Positions 1-7,793 of a stretch of DNA of 64,000 bases are shown here, piece after piece; the first letter of the stretch is position 1; each line of letters opens with the position of its first letter. Where the stretch lies: positions 248,001 to 312,000 of the forward strand of contig CANNCM010000001.1 in assembly GCA_947503105.1 (NCBI GenBank), in the 5' to 3' direction. The notes below the pieces were generated by a model. The model had not been told where the DNA came from. It did no database searches and worked only from the letters and a program-made list of their open reading frames with translations. A program made the position numbers and the translations under genes. The DNA is from an uncultured Flavobacteriaceae bacterium. GTDB taxonomy: Bacteria > Bacteroidota > Bacteroidia > Flavobacteriales > Flavobacteriaceae.

Positions 1-314
1 GAGCAAAGCGAATTTTGAATCATTTTGATATGTTGAGAACAAAATTTAAAGCGTCCACTCCAAAAAAAGAAATTATTTTTATTGAAGAAAGCAAATGGAT
101 TAGAGCCAAGTCTTCTGGTATGTTTCGTGCAACAATAAAACTTAATTCTAAAGTTGAAAAACACACTATTTTAGGCTATATCACAGATGCTTATGGAAAA
201 TTTAATCAATCTGTCAAAGCAGAAAATGATGGCTATATTTTAAATATTAATGAAGACCCAATTGTTTATAAAGGAGATGCTCTATTTCGATGCTCCACAA
301 CTATTAATTTATGA
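1..314 (+). CDS. C-terminal end of a succinylglutamate desuccinylase/aspartoacylase-family protein (cut by window edge)
   Basis: The frame is open to the left edge (first full codon at position 3), so only about the last 104 residues are visible and the zinc-binding catalytic part lies outside the window. The visible part matches the C-terminal beta domain of the aspartoacylase/AstE-like family: a 'WIRA..SGMF' start, then 'LGYITDAYGKF', 'NDGYIL', and the end pattern 'PIVYKGDALF'. An internal TTG at 15 could be read as a start, but the in-frame sequence before it is coding-like, so I treat the gene as truncated by the window. Its TGA overlaps the ATG of the next gene by four bases (ATGA), which suggests translational coupling. 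Family members are Zn-dependent amidohydrolases or deacylases; the substrate here cannot be told. Confidence 0.72.
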   Translation, partial: AKRILNHFDMLRTKFKASTPKKEIIFIEESKWIRAKSSGMFRATIKLNSKVEKHTILGYITDAYGKFNQSVKAENDGYILNINEDPIVYKGDALFRCSTTINL

Positions 315-874
315 ATAAAAAAGACCTTAGAACAACCTACAAACAAAAGCGCAAATCCTTAGATCAATCGACCATAGATGCGTTGAGCTTAAAAATTGCA
401 AACCAAGCGTTGAAACTTCCTATTTGGAATGCTCGTTTTTTTCATATATTCTTGACTATCAAGCACTTGAAAGAAATAGAAACAGAACCTCTTATGAGTA
501 TTTTGTTTGGAAAGGATAAAAATATAGTCCTTCCAAAAAGCAATATTTCTACTGGTGAAATGACGCATTATTTGCTTACAGATGATACTGTAATCAAGCC
601 AAATATTTGGAACATTCCAGAGCCCGAAAACGGCCTGCAAATTGAAAACGAAAACATTGAAATTGTATTTGTCCCTTTATTGGCTTTTGACGAGAAAGGA
701 CATCGTGTTGGCTATGGCAAAGGGTTCTATGACACCTTTTTAAAACATTGTCCAAATGCTATTAAAATAGGGCTTTCTTTTTTTGAAGCTGAAGCTCAAA
801 TCGAAGACAGCAAGGCATACGATATCCCACTGGATTATTGCATTACTCCAAATCGAATTTATCATTTTGAGTAA
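311..874 (+). CDS. 5-formyltetrahydrofolate cyclo-ligase (MTHFS family)
   Basis: 187 aa, the normal length for this enzyme, which converts 5-formyl-THF to 5,10-methenyl-THF with ATP in the cytoplasmic folate pool. The family signature is near the C-terminus: 'VPLLAFDEKGHRVGYGKGFYD', with the glycine/tyrosine-rich loop that binds the nucleotide. The N-terminus 'KKDLRTTYKQKRKSL' is also typical. The start ATG overlaps the upstream stop as ATGA, so the two genes are probably one operon. The last 32 bases overlap the 3' end of lspA, which is read from the opposite strand. The family call is firm; symbol usage varies between genomes, so none is given. Confidence 0.9.
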   Translation: MNKKDLRTTYKQKRKSLDQSTIDALSLKIANQALKLPIWNARFFHIFLTIKHLKEIETEPLMSILFGKDKNIVLPKSNISTGEMTHYLLTDDTVIKPNIWNIPEPENGLQIENENIEIVFVPLLAFDEKGHRVGYGKGFYDTFLKHCPNAIKIGLSFFEAEAQIEDSKAYDIPLDYCITPNRIYHFE

Positions 875-1496
875 AGCTTTGATTGAGTCTAGAACTCTTG
901 CTGTTGTATAACAAAAGAAGCCCAACACCTGTACTTATAGCGACATCGGCAATATTGAAAACGGGATTGAAAAATGTAAAATAGTCACCACCAAAAAAAG
1001 GCATCCAGTTAGGGAAATATCCAGAGAACAAAGGAAAATGTAGCATGTCTACAACTTTTCCATAAAATAATCCGCTATAATTATTTTCAGCAAAAATTGT
1101 GGCTTTTTGTCCATAACTGTGATCAAAAATAAAACCATAAAAAACAGAATCAATAATATTGCCAAGTGCTCCAGAAAAAATGAGAGCAATAGCAAAACTT
1201 AATAGTTTGGAGGTTTGTTTTTTTATGGAGTCTAAAAGCCAATAACCAATGCCTACAACAGCAGCTAATCTGAAAAGAGTAAGAAATAATTTTGCTGATT
1301 TATCTGATATAAAAGAAAATACATCACTGAGTTTTGCTCCCCAAGCCATGCCGTCATTCTCTACAAACAGAATTTTGAACCAATTGAAAACAACCCATTG
1401 CTGCCCCAGTTCAAAATGCGTTTTTACATAAATCTTAGAGAGTTGATCAAAAATTAAAACGGACAAAACAAGATAGAAGACATGCTTTTTGGACAT
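843..1496 (-). CDS. lspA: Lipoprotein signal peptidase (signal peptidase II)
   Basis: 217 aa from the ATG at 1494-1496. A longer frame starts at 1523 but overlaps the upstream gene, while 1496 follows directly on that gene's stop, so I choose 1496. LspA cleaves prolipoprotein signal peptides after lipidation of the +1 cysteine, in the inner membrane. The two catalytic aspartates are visible in conserved settings: GNIID (Asp116) and FNIAD (Asp184). Four hydrophobic segments fit the family (about residues 7-22, 70-88, 98-113 and 180-197). Compared with proteobacterial LspA (about 165 aa) it has an extra loop around residues 117-175 and a polar tail, as I expect for Bacteroidota members. It is the last gene of the run ileS - DksA-like - lspA. 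Confidence 0.93.
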   Translation of the reverse strand: MSKKHVFYLVLSVLIFDQLSKIYVKTHFELGQQWVVFNWFKILFVENDGMAWGAKLSDVFSFISDKSAKLFLTLFRLAAVVGIGYWLLDSIKKQTSKLLSFAIALIFSGALGNIIDSVFYGFIFDHSYGQKATIFAENNYSGLFYGKVVDMLHFPLFSGYFPNWMPFFGGDYFTFFNPVFNIADVAISTGVGLLLLYNSKSSRLNQSFTQNDKFDLE

Positions 1497-1497
1497 C

Positions 1498-1881
1498 CTA
1501 TCGTTGCATGTTTTTGGCCTCAATACTCAACGTAGCATGTGGCACAAGCTCCAATCGCTTTTTATTGATTAATTTGCCTGTAACTCTACACACACCATAG
1601 GTTTTGTTTTGAATTCTTATAAGTGCATTTTTAAGATCTCTAATAAACTTCTCTTGACGTATTGCAAGCTGGGCGTTAGACTCTTTGCTCATAACTTGAC
1701 TGCCCTCATCAAAAGCTTTAAACGTTGGAGAAGTGTCTTCGGTACCATTATTCAAATCGTTCATGTAGGCACTTTTTATAAGTTCCAAATCATGTTGTGC
1801 CTTTTCAATCTTTTGTTGAATCAATGTTTTGAATTCTTCTAAATCCTTGTCGGAATATCGATTGGTTGTTTCCATAGACAT
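1498..1881 (-). CDS. DksA/TraR-family zinc-finger-like protein with degenerate finger
   Basis: 127 aa, start ATG at 1879-1881 (a second Met is two codons later). The N-terminal half is a charged helical hairpin (about residues 8-90), as in the coiled coil of DksA/TraR proteins, which insert into the RNA polymerase secondary channel. The C-terminal part 'TYGVCRVTGKLINKKRLELVP' aligns with the family's zinc-finger region. Of the usual four zinc cysteines only the first is obviously kept; its partner is Val/Thr and the distal pair is replaced ('PHATLSIEA'). Metal binding is therefore doubtful. The gene sits 5 bp after ileS and immediately before lspA, in one apparent transcription unit. The family is recognisable; the actual role in transcription is inferred. 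Confidence 0.78.
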   Translation of the reverse strand: MSMETTNRYSDKDLEEFKTLIQQKIEKAQHDLELIKSAYMNDLNNGTEDTSPTFKAFDEGSQVMSKESNAQLAIRQEKFIRDLKNALIRIQNKTYGVCRVTGKLINKKRLELVPHATLSIEAKNMQR

Positions 1882-1886
1882 CGTTT

Positions 1887-4800
1887 TTATGTGTGTTTCT
1901 GAATGAATAACTTGGTCGAAATATCATCAAAATCTATTGCTATTCCCTTATCAAGTTGATTCACTTCATGTAATGTTTTTGTTAAAGTTTCTAATTTAAT
2001 ATATTCTAAATTATTTTGAATGGCTTTGTGCATATTTTCGTGATGAAGAAGAACAACTTCAATAGTGTCTGTCACTTCAAAACCAGAGTCTTTTCTTAAA
2101 TTTTGAATACGATTTACAAGTTCGCGAGCAATCCCTTCTTCTTTCAACGCCGCTGTGATGGTGACATCCAATGCTACAGTCATCGCTCCTTGATTGGCTA
2201 CAAGCCATCCTTCAATATCTTGCGATGTGATTTCAACATCATCAAGGGTCAATGTACTAATTTTTCCATTAATTTCAATCTCCAAACTTCCTTGTTTTTC
2301 AATTTCTTTTATGGCATTAGCATCTAGCTTTTGAATGGCCGCAGCTACAAACCGCATATCCTTTCCAAATCTTGGCCCCAAAACCTTAAAATTTGGTTTA
2401 ATTTGTTTCACCAAAATATCCGAAGCATCCTCCAAAAGTTCAATTTCTTTCACATTAACCTCGTGTTTTACAAGATCTGAAATGGCCAAAATTTCTTCTT
2501 TTTGTTTGGATGATGCTACAGGGATCATGATTTTTTGAAGGGGTTGGCGAACTTTAATTTTTTCTTTTGCTCTAAGCGATAATACTAAAGAAGAAATCAA
2601 TTGAGCTTGTGCCATTTTGTGTTCCAATGCTTTATCAATCAGCTCTGGATTCGCCTTAGGAAATTCTGCCAAATGAACACTTTTGAACGTTTCTTTTTGG
2701 GTATTTTTTATAAGATCTAAGTAAAGGCGGTCCATAAAAAATGGAGCTATAGGTGCACCAAGTTTTGCAATTGTCAACATACATGTATATAAGGTTTGGT
2801 AGGCAGAAATTTTATCGGCCTGATAATCTCCTTTCCAAAATCGTCTTCTACTCAATCGTACATACCAATTGCTTAACAACTCTTGTGTAAACTCTGAAAT
2901 GACTCTTGCAGCTTTGGTGGGTTCATAATTTGCATAATACTCATCTACTTTTGTGATGAGGGTATTCAATTCAGATAAAATCCAGCGGTCAATTTCGGGG
3001 CGTTCTCCTAAAGGAATTTCGGGCTCAGAATAATTAAATTTATCAATATTAGCATAAAGGGTAAAGAAAGAATAGGTATTGTATAACGTCCCAAAAAACT
3101 TTCGCCGTACTTCTTCTATGCCTTCAATATCAAATTTTAAATTATCCCACGGATTGGCATTGCTAATCATATACCACCGTGTTGCATCTGGGCCATAGGT
3201 CGCTAATGTTTCAAAAGGATCGGTTGCATTGCCTAAACGTTTGGACATTTTTTGTCCATTTTTATCTAAAACTAATCCATTGGATACTACATTTTTGTAG
3301 GCCACAGAATCAAAAACCATTGTTCCAATGGCATGCAGCGTATAAAACCATCCTCGTGTTTGATCTACACCCTCTGCAATAAAATCTGCTGGAAATGCTT
3401 TGTTTTGGTCTATTAATTCTTTGTTTTCAAAAGGATAATGCCATTGAGCATAAGGCATACTTCCAGAGTCAAACCACACATCGATAAGATCACTTTCGCG
3501 ACGCATCGGTTGCCCTGTTGCTGAAACAAATATGATGGTATCAACAATATTTTTATGTAAATCTATTTTTGAGTAATTTTCGTCTGAGAAATCACCAACT
3601 ACGAAATCTTCAAAAAGGTCTTTTGGCATAAATCCAGCAGCAATAGATTTTTGAATTTCACTTTTCAATTCTTCAACTGAACCAATACAAATTTCTTCTT
3701 TTCCGTCTTCTGTACGCCATATTGGTAATGGAATCCCCCAGTAGCGCGATCGCGATAAGTTCCAATCATTGGCATTTGCGAGCCAATTTCCAAAACGCCC
3801 ATCTCCTGTGCTTTTTGGTTTCCAATTGATGGTTTGATTAAGCTCAAACATGCGTTCTTTAACATCGCTAATTTTGATAAACCACGAGTCTAACGGATAG
3901 TACAAAATAGGCTTGTCCGTACGCCAGCAGTTGGGATAGCTGTGTTTATATTTTTCAACCTTAAAAGCTTTATTTTCAATTTTAAGCTTAATAGCAAGTT
4001 CTACATCTACAGATTTCTCTGGTGCTTCTCCCTCGAGATAATATTCGTTTTTCACATAACGCCCTGCAAAGTCAGAGACTTCTTTTCGAAAACGCCCCTG
4101 AAAATCAACCAATGGCACTAAATTGCCGTCCTCATCTTTCACTAATAGCGGTGGGATTTCTGGGCTTGCTTGCTTGGCGGCAATGGCATCATCGGCACCA
4201 AATGTTGGTGCAGTATGTACAATTCCTGTTCCGTCTTCTGTGGTTACAAAATCTCCTGCAATTACACGAAATGCATGTTCTGGATGATCGTGCGGTAGAG
4301 CATATTCCAACAATTGCTTGTATTTGGTTCCAACTAAATCGGATCCAACAAATGTTTTTAAAATTAAAAAAGGAATTTTCTGCTCTCCTTTCTTGTACTC
4401 CTCTAACTCCTGGGTGGTTTCAACTTGTGCAAATTTTCCAGAAAATTGCTTGTCAATTAATGCTTTTGCCAACACAACATTTATAGGTTCAAAAGTATAT
4501 TGGTTGAATGTTTTTACAAGTACATATTCAATTTTTGCTCCAACGGTTAGTGCAGTATTACTTGGCAATGTCCAAGGGGTTGTTGTCCAAGCCAAAAAGT
4601 GAATAGCGCCTTCATTTTGTAAACACTTTGGTAAAGATTCTGGAAGTGCTTTGAATTGCGCTACAACGGTGGTGTCAGTTACATCTTGGTAGGTCCCTGG
4701 TTGATTGAGCTCATGTGAACTCAGTCCTGTTCCTGCCTTTGGCGAATAGGGTTGGATTGTGTACCCTTTGTATAATAAATTTTTGTTATATATCTGCTTG

Positions 4801-5297
4801 AGTAACCACCATACACTTTCCATGTATTTTGAATCGTAGGTGACGTAAGGGTCGTTCATATTGACCCAGTACCCCATTTTTTCGGTGAGGTCGTTCCAAA
4901 CATCTGTGTAGCGCATGACTGCCTTTCTGCACGCTGCGTTATAATCTTCTACAGAAATGGTGTTTCCAATATCTTCTTTAGTAATTCCTAGTTCTTTTTC
5001 TACACCGAGTTCTATTGGGAGTCCGTGTGTATCCCAACCCGCTTTTCGTTTGACTTGAAAACCTTTCATGGTTTTGTATCTTGGAAAAATATCTTTTATG
5101 GCACGCGCCAAGACATGATGTACTCCAGGTAACCCGTTTGCAGAAGGTGGCCCTTCAAAAAAAACATAAGGTGTTTGCCCTTCTCTAGAAGTGATACTTT
5201 CCTCAAAAATTTGGTGTTCTTTCCAATAATCTAACAGTTCCTCTGCGATCTTTGGCAAGTGTAATCCTTTATACTCTGGAAAGTTTCCGCTCATCAT
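1887..5297 (-). CDS. ileS: Isoleucyl-tRNA synthetase (long, type-2-like)
   Basis: 1136 aa cytoplasmic class I synthetase charging tRNA-Ile. The HIGH signature is present as GVHH (residues 58-61, within PPSANGLPGVHH) and the KMSKR loop is at 683-687. Between them is the long CP1 editing domain, with 'WTTTPWTLPSNTAL' characteristic of Ile/Val/Leu enzymes. The C-terminus has no cysteine pair, so the C-terminal zinc module of the common bacterial (type 1) enzyme is missing. Together with the length this points to the eukaryote-like IleRS2 type, which is known for low sensitivity to mupirocin; that phenotype is inferred only. Two adjacent ATGs (5297 and 5294) can both start it. It heads a unit with the DksA-like gene and lspA. 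The 147-bp region upstream shows no T-box-like leader. Confidence 0.97.
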   Translation of the reverse strand: MMSGNFPEYKGLHLPKIAEELLDYWKEHQIFEESITSREGQTPYVFFEGPPSANGLPGVHHVLARAIKDIFPRYKTMKGFQVKRKAGWDTHGLPIELGVEKELGITKEDIGNTISVEDYNAACRKAVMRYTDVWNDLTEKMGYWVNMNDPYVTYDSKYMESVWWLLKQIYNKNLLYKGYTIQPYSPKAGTGLSSHELNQPGTYQDVTDTTVVAQFKALPESLPKCLQNEGAIHFLAWTTTPWTLPSNTALTVGAKIEYVLVKTFNQYTFEPINVVLAKALIDKQFSGKFAQVETTQELEEYKKGEQKIPFLILKTFVGSDLVGTKYKQLLEYALPHDHPEHAFRVIAGDFVTTEDGTGIVHTAPTFGADDAIAAKQASPEIPPLLVKDEDGNLVPLVDFQGRFRKEVSDFAGRYVKNEYYLEGEAPEKSVDVELAIKLKIENKAFKVEKYKHSYPNCWRTDKPILYYPLDSWFIKISDVKERMFELNQTINWKPKSTGDGRFGNWLANANDWNLSRSRYWGIPLPIWRTEDGKEEICIGSVEELKSEIQKSIAAGFMPKDLFEDFVVGDFSDENYSKIDLHKNIVDTIIFVSATGQPMRRESDLIDVWFDSGSMPYAQWHYPFENKELIDQNKAFPADFIAEGVDQTRGWFYTLHAIGTMVFDSVAYKNVVSNGLVLDKNGQKMSKRLGNATDPFETLATYGPDATRWYMISNANPWDNLKFDIEGIEEVRRKFFGTLYNTYSFFTLYANIDKFNYSEPEIPLGERPEIDRWILSELNTLITKVDEYYANYEPTKAARVISEFTQELLSNWYVRLSRRRFWKGDYQADKISAYQTLYTCMLTIAKLGAPIAPFFMDRLYLDLIKNTQKETFKSVHLAEFPKANPELIDKALEHKMAQAQLISSLVLSLRAKEKIKVRQPLQKIMIPVASSKQKEEILAISDLVKHEVNVKEIELLEDASDILVKQIKPNFKVLGPRFGKDMRFVAAAIQKLDANAIKEIEKQGSLEIEINGKISTLTLDDVEITSQDIEGWLVANQGAMTVALDVTITAALKEEGIARELVNRIQNLRKDSGFEVTDTIEVVLLHHENMHKAIQNNLEYIKLETLTKTLHEVNQLDKGIAIDFDDISTKLFIQKHT

Positions 5298-5444
5298 TAC
5301 TCAATTAGTCCGCAAAATTACTAAATTTTAAGATAATAGCGATACGGAAAAATGTGTAATTTATAACTGAATTGATTCAACAATATATCAAATTGAAATC
5401 AATAAATTTACACTTGAACTTTTATTCAAAATTTGCGCTTGTTT

Positions 5445-6125
5445 TTATAAAAAATAAAACATCAATCCAATTTTAAAACTCCTTGCATCAAAAGCGTTTT
5501 GGTTGATCTTAGCATTGTCAAAAATAGGGTTTAGCCCATAGTAAAGAAATCCGTTCCAATTATTATAGCCCAAACTTAACGTCAGTCCAAACTGCCAATC
5601 ATTAAGATCAATATTTTTTAATCTTGTTGATAATTCCTGAGTTTGATAAATATATGAAGATGCAAAAATATAACTGGCTTTAAATCCTGCATAAACTCTC
5701 CAAAATTTATAGGATTCTGCAGTAGAAGTTCGCCAACGAAATTCTATTGGAATTTCGATGGATTGATGAGAAAATCTATTTTTTTTGAAAGCGGTACTAG
5801 ATGCGATTTCATACACATATGCTTCCGATGATGTCGGCGAAATTTTTAGGTTTCCAGAATAGGTATTAAAAGCATAGCCGAGTCCGACACCTATTGCAAT
5901 ATTGCGTTGAATATTGATGGGAAAATCTCGAATAAAACCTACTTTCAGACCGGGTGAAAATCCGGTTTGATTAAAATCTTCTGGAGCGTCTGTAAAACTG
6001 TTGTATGTGAGGCCAAAATAAAATTGATCTTCTCTGTAAAGTGCATCAAAATTATTCGTAGAATCTTGTGCCCAAACTCCTGCGAAGTGCATCAAAAAAA
6101 TGGTCATCATTGTTATGTTTTTCAT
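5445..6125 (-). CDS. PorT-like outer membrane beta-barrel protein
   Basis: 226 aa from the ATG at 6123-6125; a longer frame begins at 6170 but would place 15 polar/aromatic residues before the signal peptide and would begin inside the terminator hairpin. The N-terminus 'MKNITMMTIFLMHFAGVWAQ' is a signal peptide. The mature part has alternating hydrophobic/polar strands with many Tyr, Phe and Gly, e.g. 'FYFGLTYNSF', 'GLKVGF', 'IAIGVGLGYAF', 'FGLTLSLGYN', and ends in 'FKIGLMFYFL', a typical barrel C-terminal strand with terminal hydrophobic residue. This fits the small 8-10-stranded PorT/OmpX-like barrels that are common in Bacteroidota. A terminator separates it from the ExbD genes upstream. 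Its function is not known; a direct link to the ExbB/ExbD system is only a possibility. Confidence 0.72.
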   Translation of the reverse strand: MKNITMMTIFLMHFAGVWAQDSTNNFDALYREDQFYFGLTYNSFTDAPEDFNQTGFSPGLKVGFIRDFPINIQRNIAIGVGLGYAFNTYSGNLKISPTSSEAYVYEIASSTAFKKNRFSHQSIEIPIEFRWRTSTAESYKFWRVYAGFKASYIFASSYIYQTQELSTRLKNIDLNDWQFGLTLSLGYNNWNGFLYYGLNPIFDNAKINQNAFDARSFKIGLMFYFL

Positions 6126-6154
6126 AAGGAAAAAATTAGAGCAAATAAATGTAC

Positions 6155-6182
6155 AAAAAAAGGCATTCAAATTTGAATGCCT
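6155..6182 (-). terminator. Intrinsic terminator after the ExbB/ExbD operon
   Basis: Positions 6161-6182 are a perfect 11+11 palindrome (AGGCATTCAAA and its complement), able to form a hairpin of about 9 bp with a tetraloop. On the minus strand it is followed directly by six T residues (complement of A at 6155-6160). It lies 29 bp beyond the stop of the second ExbD gene and before the PorT-like gene, so it should end the ExbB operon transcript, fully or in part. Confidence 0.7.
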
Positions 6183-6210
6183 TTGTATTTGAATAGAACT
6201 TTAAATAGAA

Positions 6211-6690
6211 TCAATTCATATTTGTTGTTACATCGCCAATCCCTGTTGTATAGTTGATTTTCAATGCGTTTACTTTTCTAAGCTCTTGTTTAACATCGCC
6301 AACGATACCCATATTTGCTTCTCTATCTACCTTTAGGGCGACGGTCAAAAAGGGTATTAATTCTTCGCGCAACGCAGCTCTTTCGGAACTGATAAAAGCG
6401 CTAACTTCAGAAAGTGATGCAAATTGATCATTTAACTGAATTCTTGCTTCGGTTCCAAACTTTTCATAACCTGAACTTGGCTTGCCCATGTAGATATAAC
6501 TTACAGGGTTTTTCTTGTCTAGTTTTTCAACTTGATTGGCCACAGGCAATGAATTTTGTATTTTTAATGAATTTTCTCGCATAACGGTAGCAACCATAAA
6601 AAAGAATAATAACATAAATACAATATCTGGTAAAGAGGCTGTGGAAATTGCAGGGAGCCCTCCGTCTTTTTTCTTTTTAAATTTTGACAT
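6211..6690 (-). CDS. ExbD/TolR-family protein (second of pair)
   Basis: 159 aa. A short basic cytoplasmic N-terminus (KFKKKKDGG) precedes one membrane helix, about residues 19-40, that contains the family's conserved aspartate (LPDIVFMLLFFFMV, Asp22), the proton-carrying residue of ExbD/TolR. The rest is periplasmic. ExbD works with an ExbB/TolQ ring to turn proton motive force into work on TonB- or Tol-type partners. It is the last gene of the four-gene operon, 27 bp after the first ExbD. Two different ExbD copies in one operon suggests a heterodimeric stator or rotor stalk, as I recall for other Bacteroidota loci. The exact energised partner is not shown by the sequence. Confidence 0.88.
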   Translation of the reverse strand: MSKFKKKKDGGLPAISTASLPDIVFMLLFFFMVATVMRENSLKIQNSLPVANQVEKLDKKNPVSYIYMGKPSSGYEKFGTEARIQLNDQFASLSEVSAFISSERAALREELIPFLTVALKVDREANMGIVGDVKQELRKVNALKINYTTGIGDVTTNMN

Positions 6691-6717
6691 TTTTGTGTGT
6701 TCTTTTAAATAATGATA

Positions 6718-7320
6718 CTACTGAACCTCCGAGAGTTTTTGTGGAAACTCTAGTTTGATTTGATCAATGACTGCTTTGAGTTTGTCTTTATTTCCAATAA
6801 ATCGTGCGTCTTTGTAGTTTTTTTGCATTTCTACAAAATTCATGTCTCTAAATCCTTTACCAGGACCTATCTCTAGAGCACGTCTATTTCTGAGAACATT
6901 ATATGCAGCTACCAATTCATTTTGCACTGAAATGTATGCCGCATATGATGTTTCGCGTTCGTTTTTCAAAGATATAATTGCTTTGTCTGGATTATCGGAC
7001 GATGATGGATCCTTTTTGCCTTGGCAATAACTACAAGTTTTATCACCATTATTGTCCAAAAACTCGACGGCTGCGGAACGCAAGTCGGCGATATCCATAA
7101 GTTCATCCTCTACAAGCAATTGATCTTTTCCATTGAGGAGTACTGTAAAAATATTTTTCTGCTTGATGATTGGCGGGTCAACTTCTTCCATAGGTGGAAG
7201 CTTTCGGTTGATTCCAGAATCTTTTTCAATGGTAGTTGTTACCAGGAAAAATATTAACAGTAGGAAAGCAATGTCGGCCATAGAGCCTGCATTAACTTCT
7301 GGTGCAGATCGTTTAGCCAT
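6718..7320 (-). CDS. ExbD/TolR-family protein (first of pair)
   Basis: 200 aa, longer than standard ExbD (about 140 aa). One N-terminal membrane helix carries the essential Asp (SMADIAFLLLIFFLV, Asp16). After it comes a proline-rich periplasmic linker 'LPPMEEVDPP'. An insertion around residues 96-115 contains a CSYC pair next to 'QGKKDPSSSDNPDK', not part of classical ExbD; in the periplasm it could form a disulfide. It starts one base before the stop-adjacent region of the upstream 146-aa membrane protein, so the two are tightly coupled. The following ExbD differs in sequence, so they are paralogues rather than a recent duplication. Confidence 0.88.
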   Translation of the reverse strand: MAKRSAPEVNAGSMADIAFLLLIFFLVTTTIEKDSGINRKLPPMEEVDPPIIKQKNIFTVLLNGKDQLLVEDELMDIADLRSAAVEFLDNNGDKTCSYCQGKKDPSSSDNPDKAIISLKNERETSYAAYISVQNELVAAYNVLRNRRALEIGPGKGFRDMNFVEMQKNYKDARFIGNKDKLKAVIDQIKLEFPQKLSEVQ

Positions 7321-7321
7321 A

Positions 7322-7762
7322 TTATTTCAACATTTTTTTGATTCCAAACCCTAACATCGTTCCTCCTGCTACAATACCAAGAGCATAAAACAAGTACAAT
7401 CCAGTACCAACAAGTTTTGATTCTCCTTCGGTAAGAATTGAACCATCTTTTAAAACGGTTTCTGTTCCTGTAGCAAAAACGAAGTAGCATATCAGAGCAA
7501 GCAGCAAGAAAGCACCTACTGAAATAAGCGTGTTTTTCAGGCCTGCTGCGTTAGATATCAAGTTAACGACTGTAAAAAGAACTACTGCCAAAACGGCAAT
7601 AGCAAGAATAAAGTAAGCAACATACATAAATGTATTGACACTTGATGCGCCTTCTCCAGCTTTAATGGCATCGTCTCCAGTAGAGATGATACTAACAAGA
7701 AAAACAATAGAAAGGACTCCTACAACTGCAGCTACAATCTTTAATAATTTTTGTAAATCCAT
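7322..7762 (-). CDS. Conserved small membrane protein inside the ExbB/ExbD operon
   Basis: 146 aa, with four predicted membrane helices at about residues 8-27, 45-68, 78-96 and 120-140, and short polar loops. No enzymatic motif is visible. It starts 31 bp after the ExbB gene and ends 1 bp before the first ExbD gene, so it is co-transcribed and probably co-translated with them. Its position between the proton channel and the ExbD pair suggests an accessory membrane subunit or assembly factor. I do not recognise a named family. Similar small membrane proteins at this position are, to my recollection, common in flavobacteria; this should be treated as context, not proof of function. Confidence 0.7.
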   Translation of the reverse strand: MDLQKLLKIVAAVVGVLSIVFLVSIISTGDDAIKAGEGASSVNTFMYVAYFILAIAVLAVVLFTVVNLISNAAGLKNTLISVGAFLLLALICYFVFATGTETVLKDGSILTEGESKLVGTGLYLFYALGIVAGGTMLGFGIKKMLK

Positions 7763-7793
7763 AATTATTTGATTTAGTTTGAGTTAAGAAGTA

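Noticed and set aside
4022-4486. Long open frame antisense to ileS (154 codons)
   Set aside because: It lies fully within the editing-domain region of ileS on the other strand, has low-quality composition and resembles no family; a shadow of strong coding sequence.
5298-5444. T-box leader of ileS
   Set aside because: No specifier or antiterminator-like structure, and T-boxes are not expected in this phylum; a TAATTTTG box may be a promoter but has no -33 partner.
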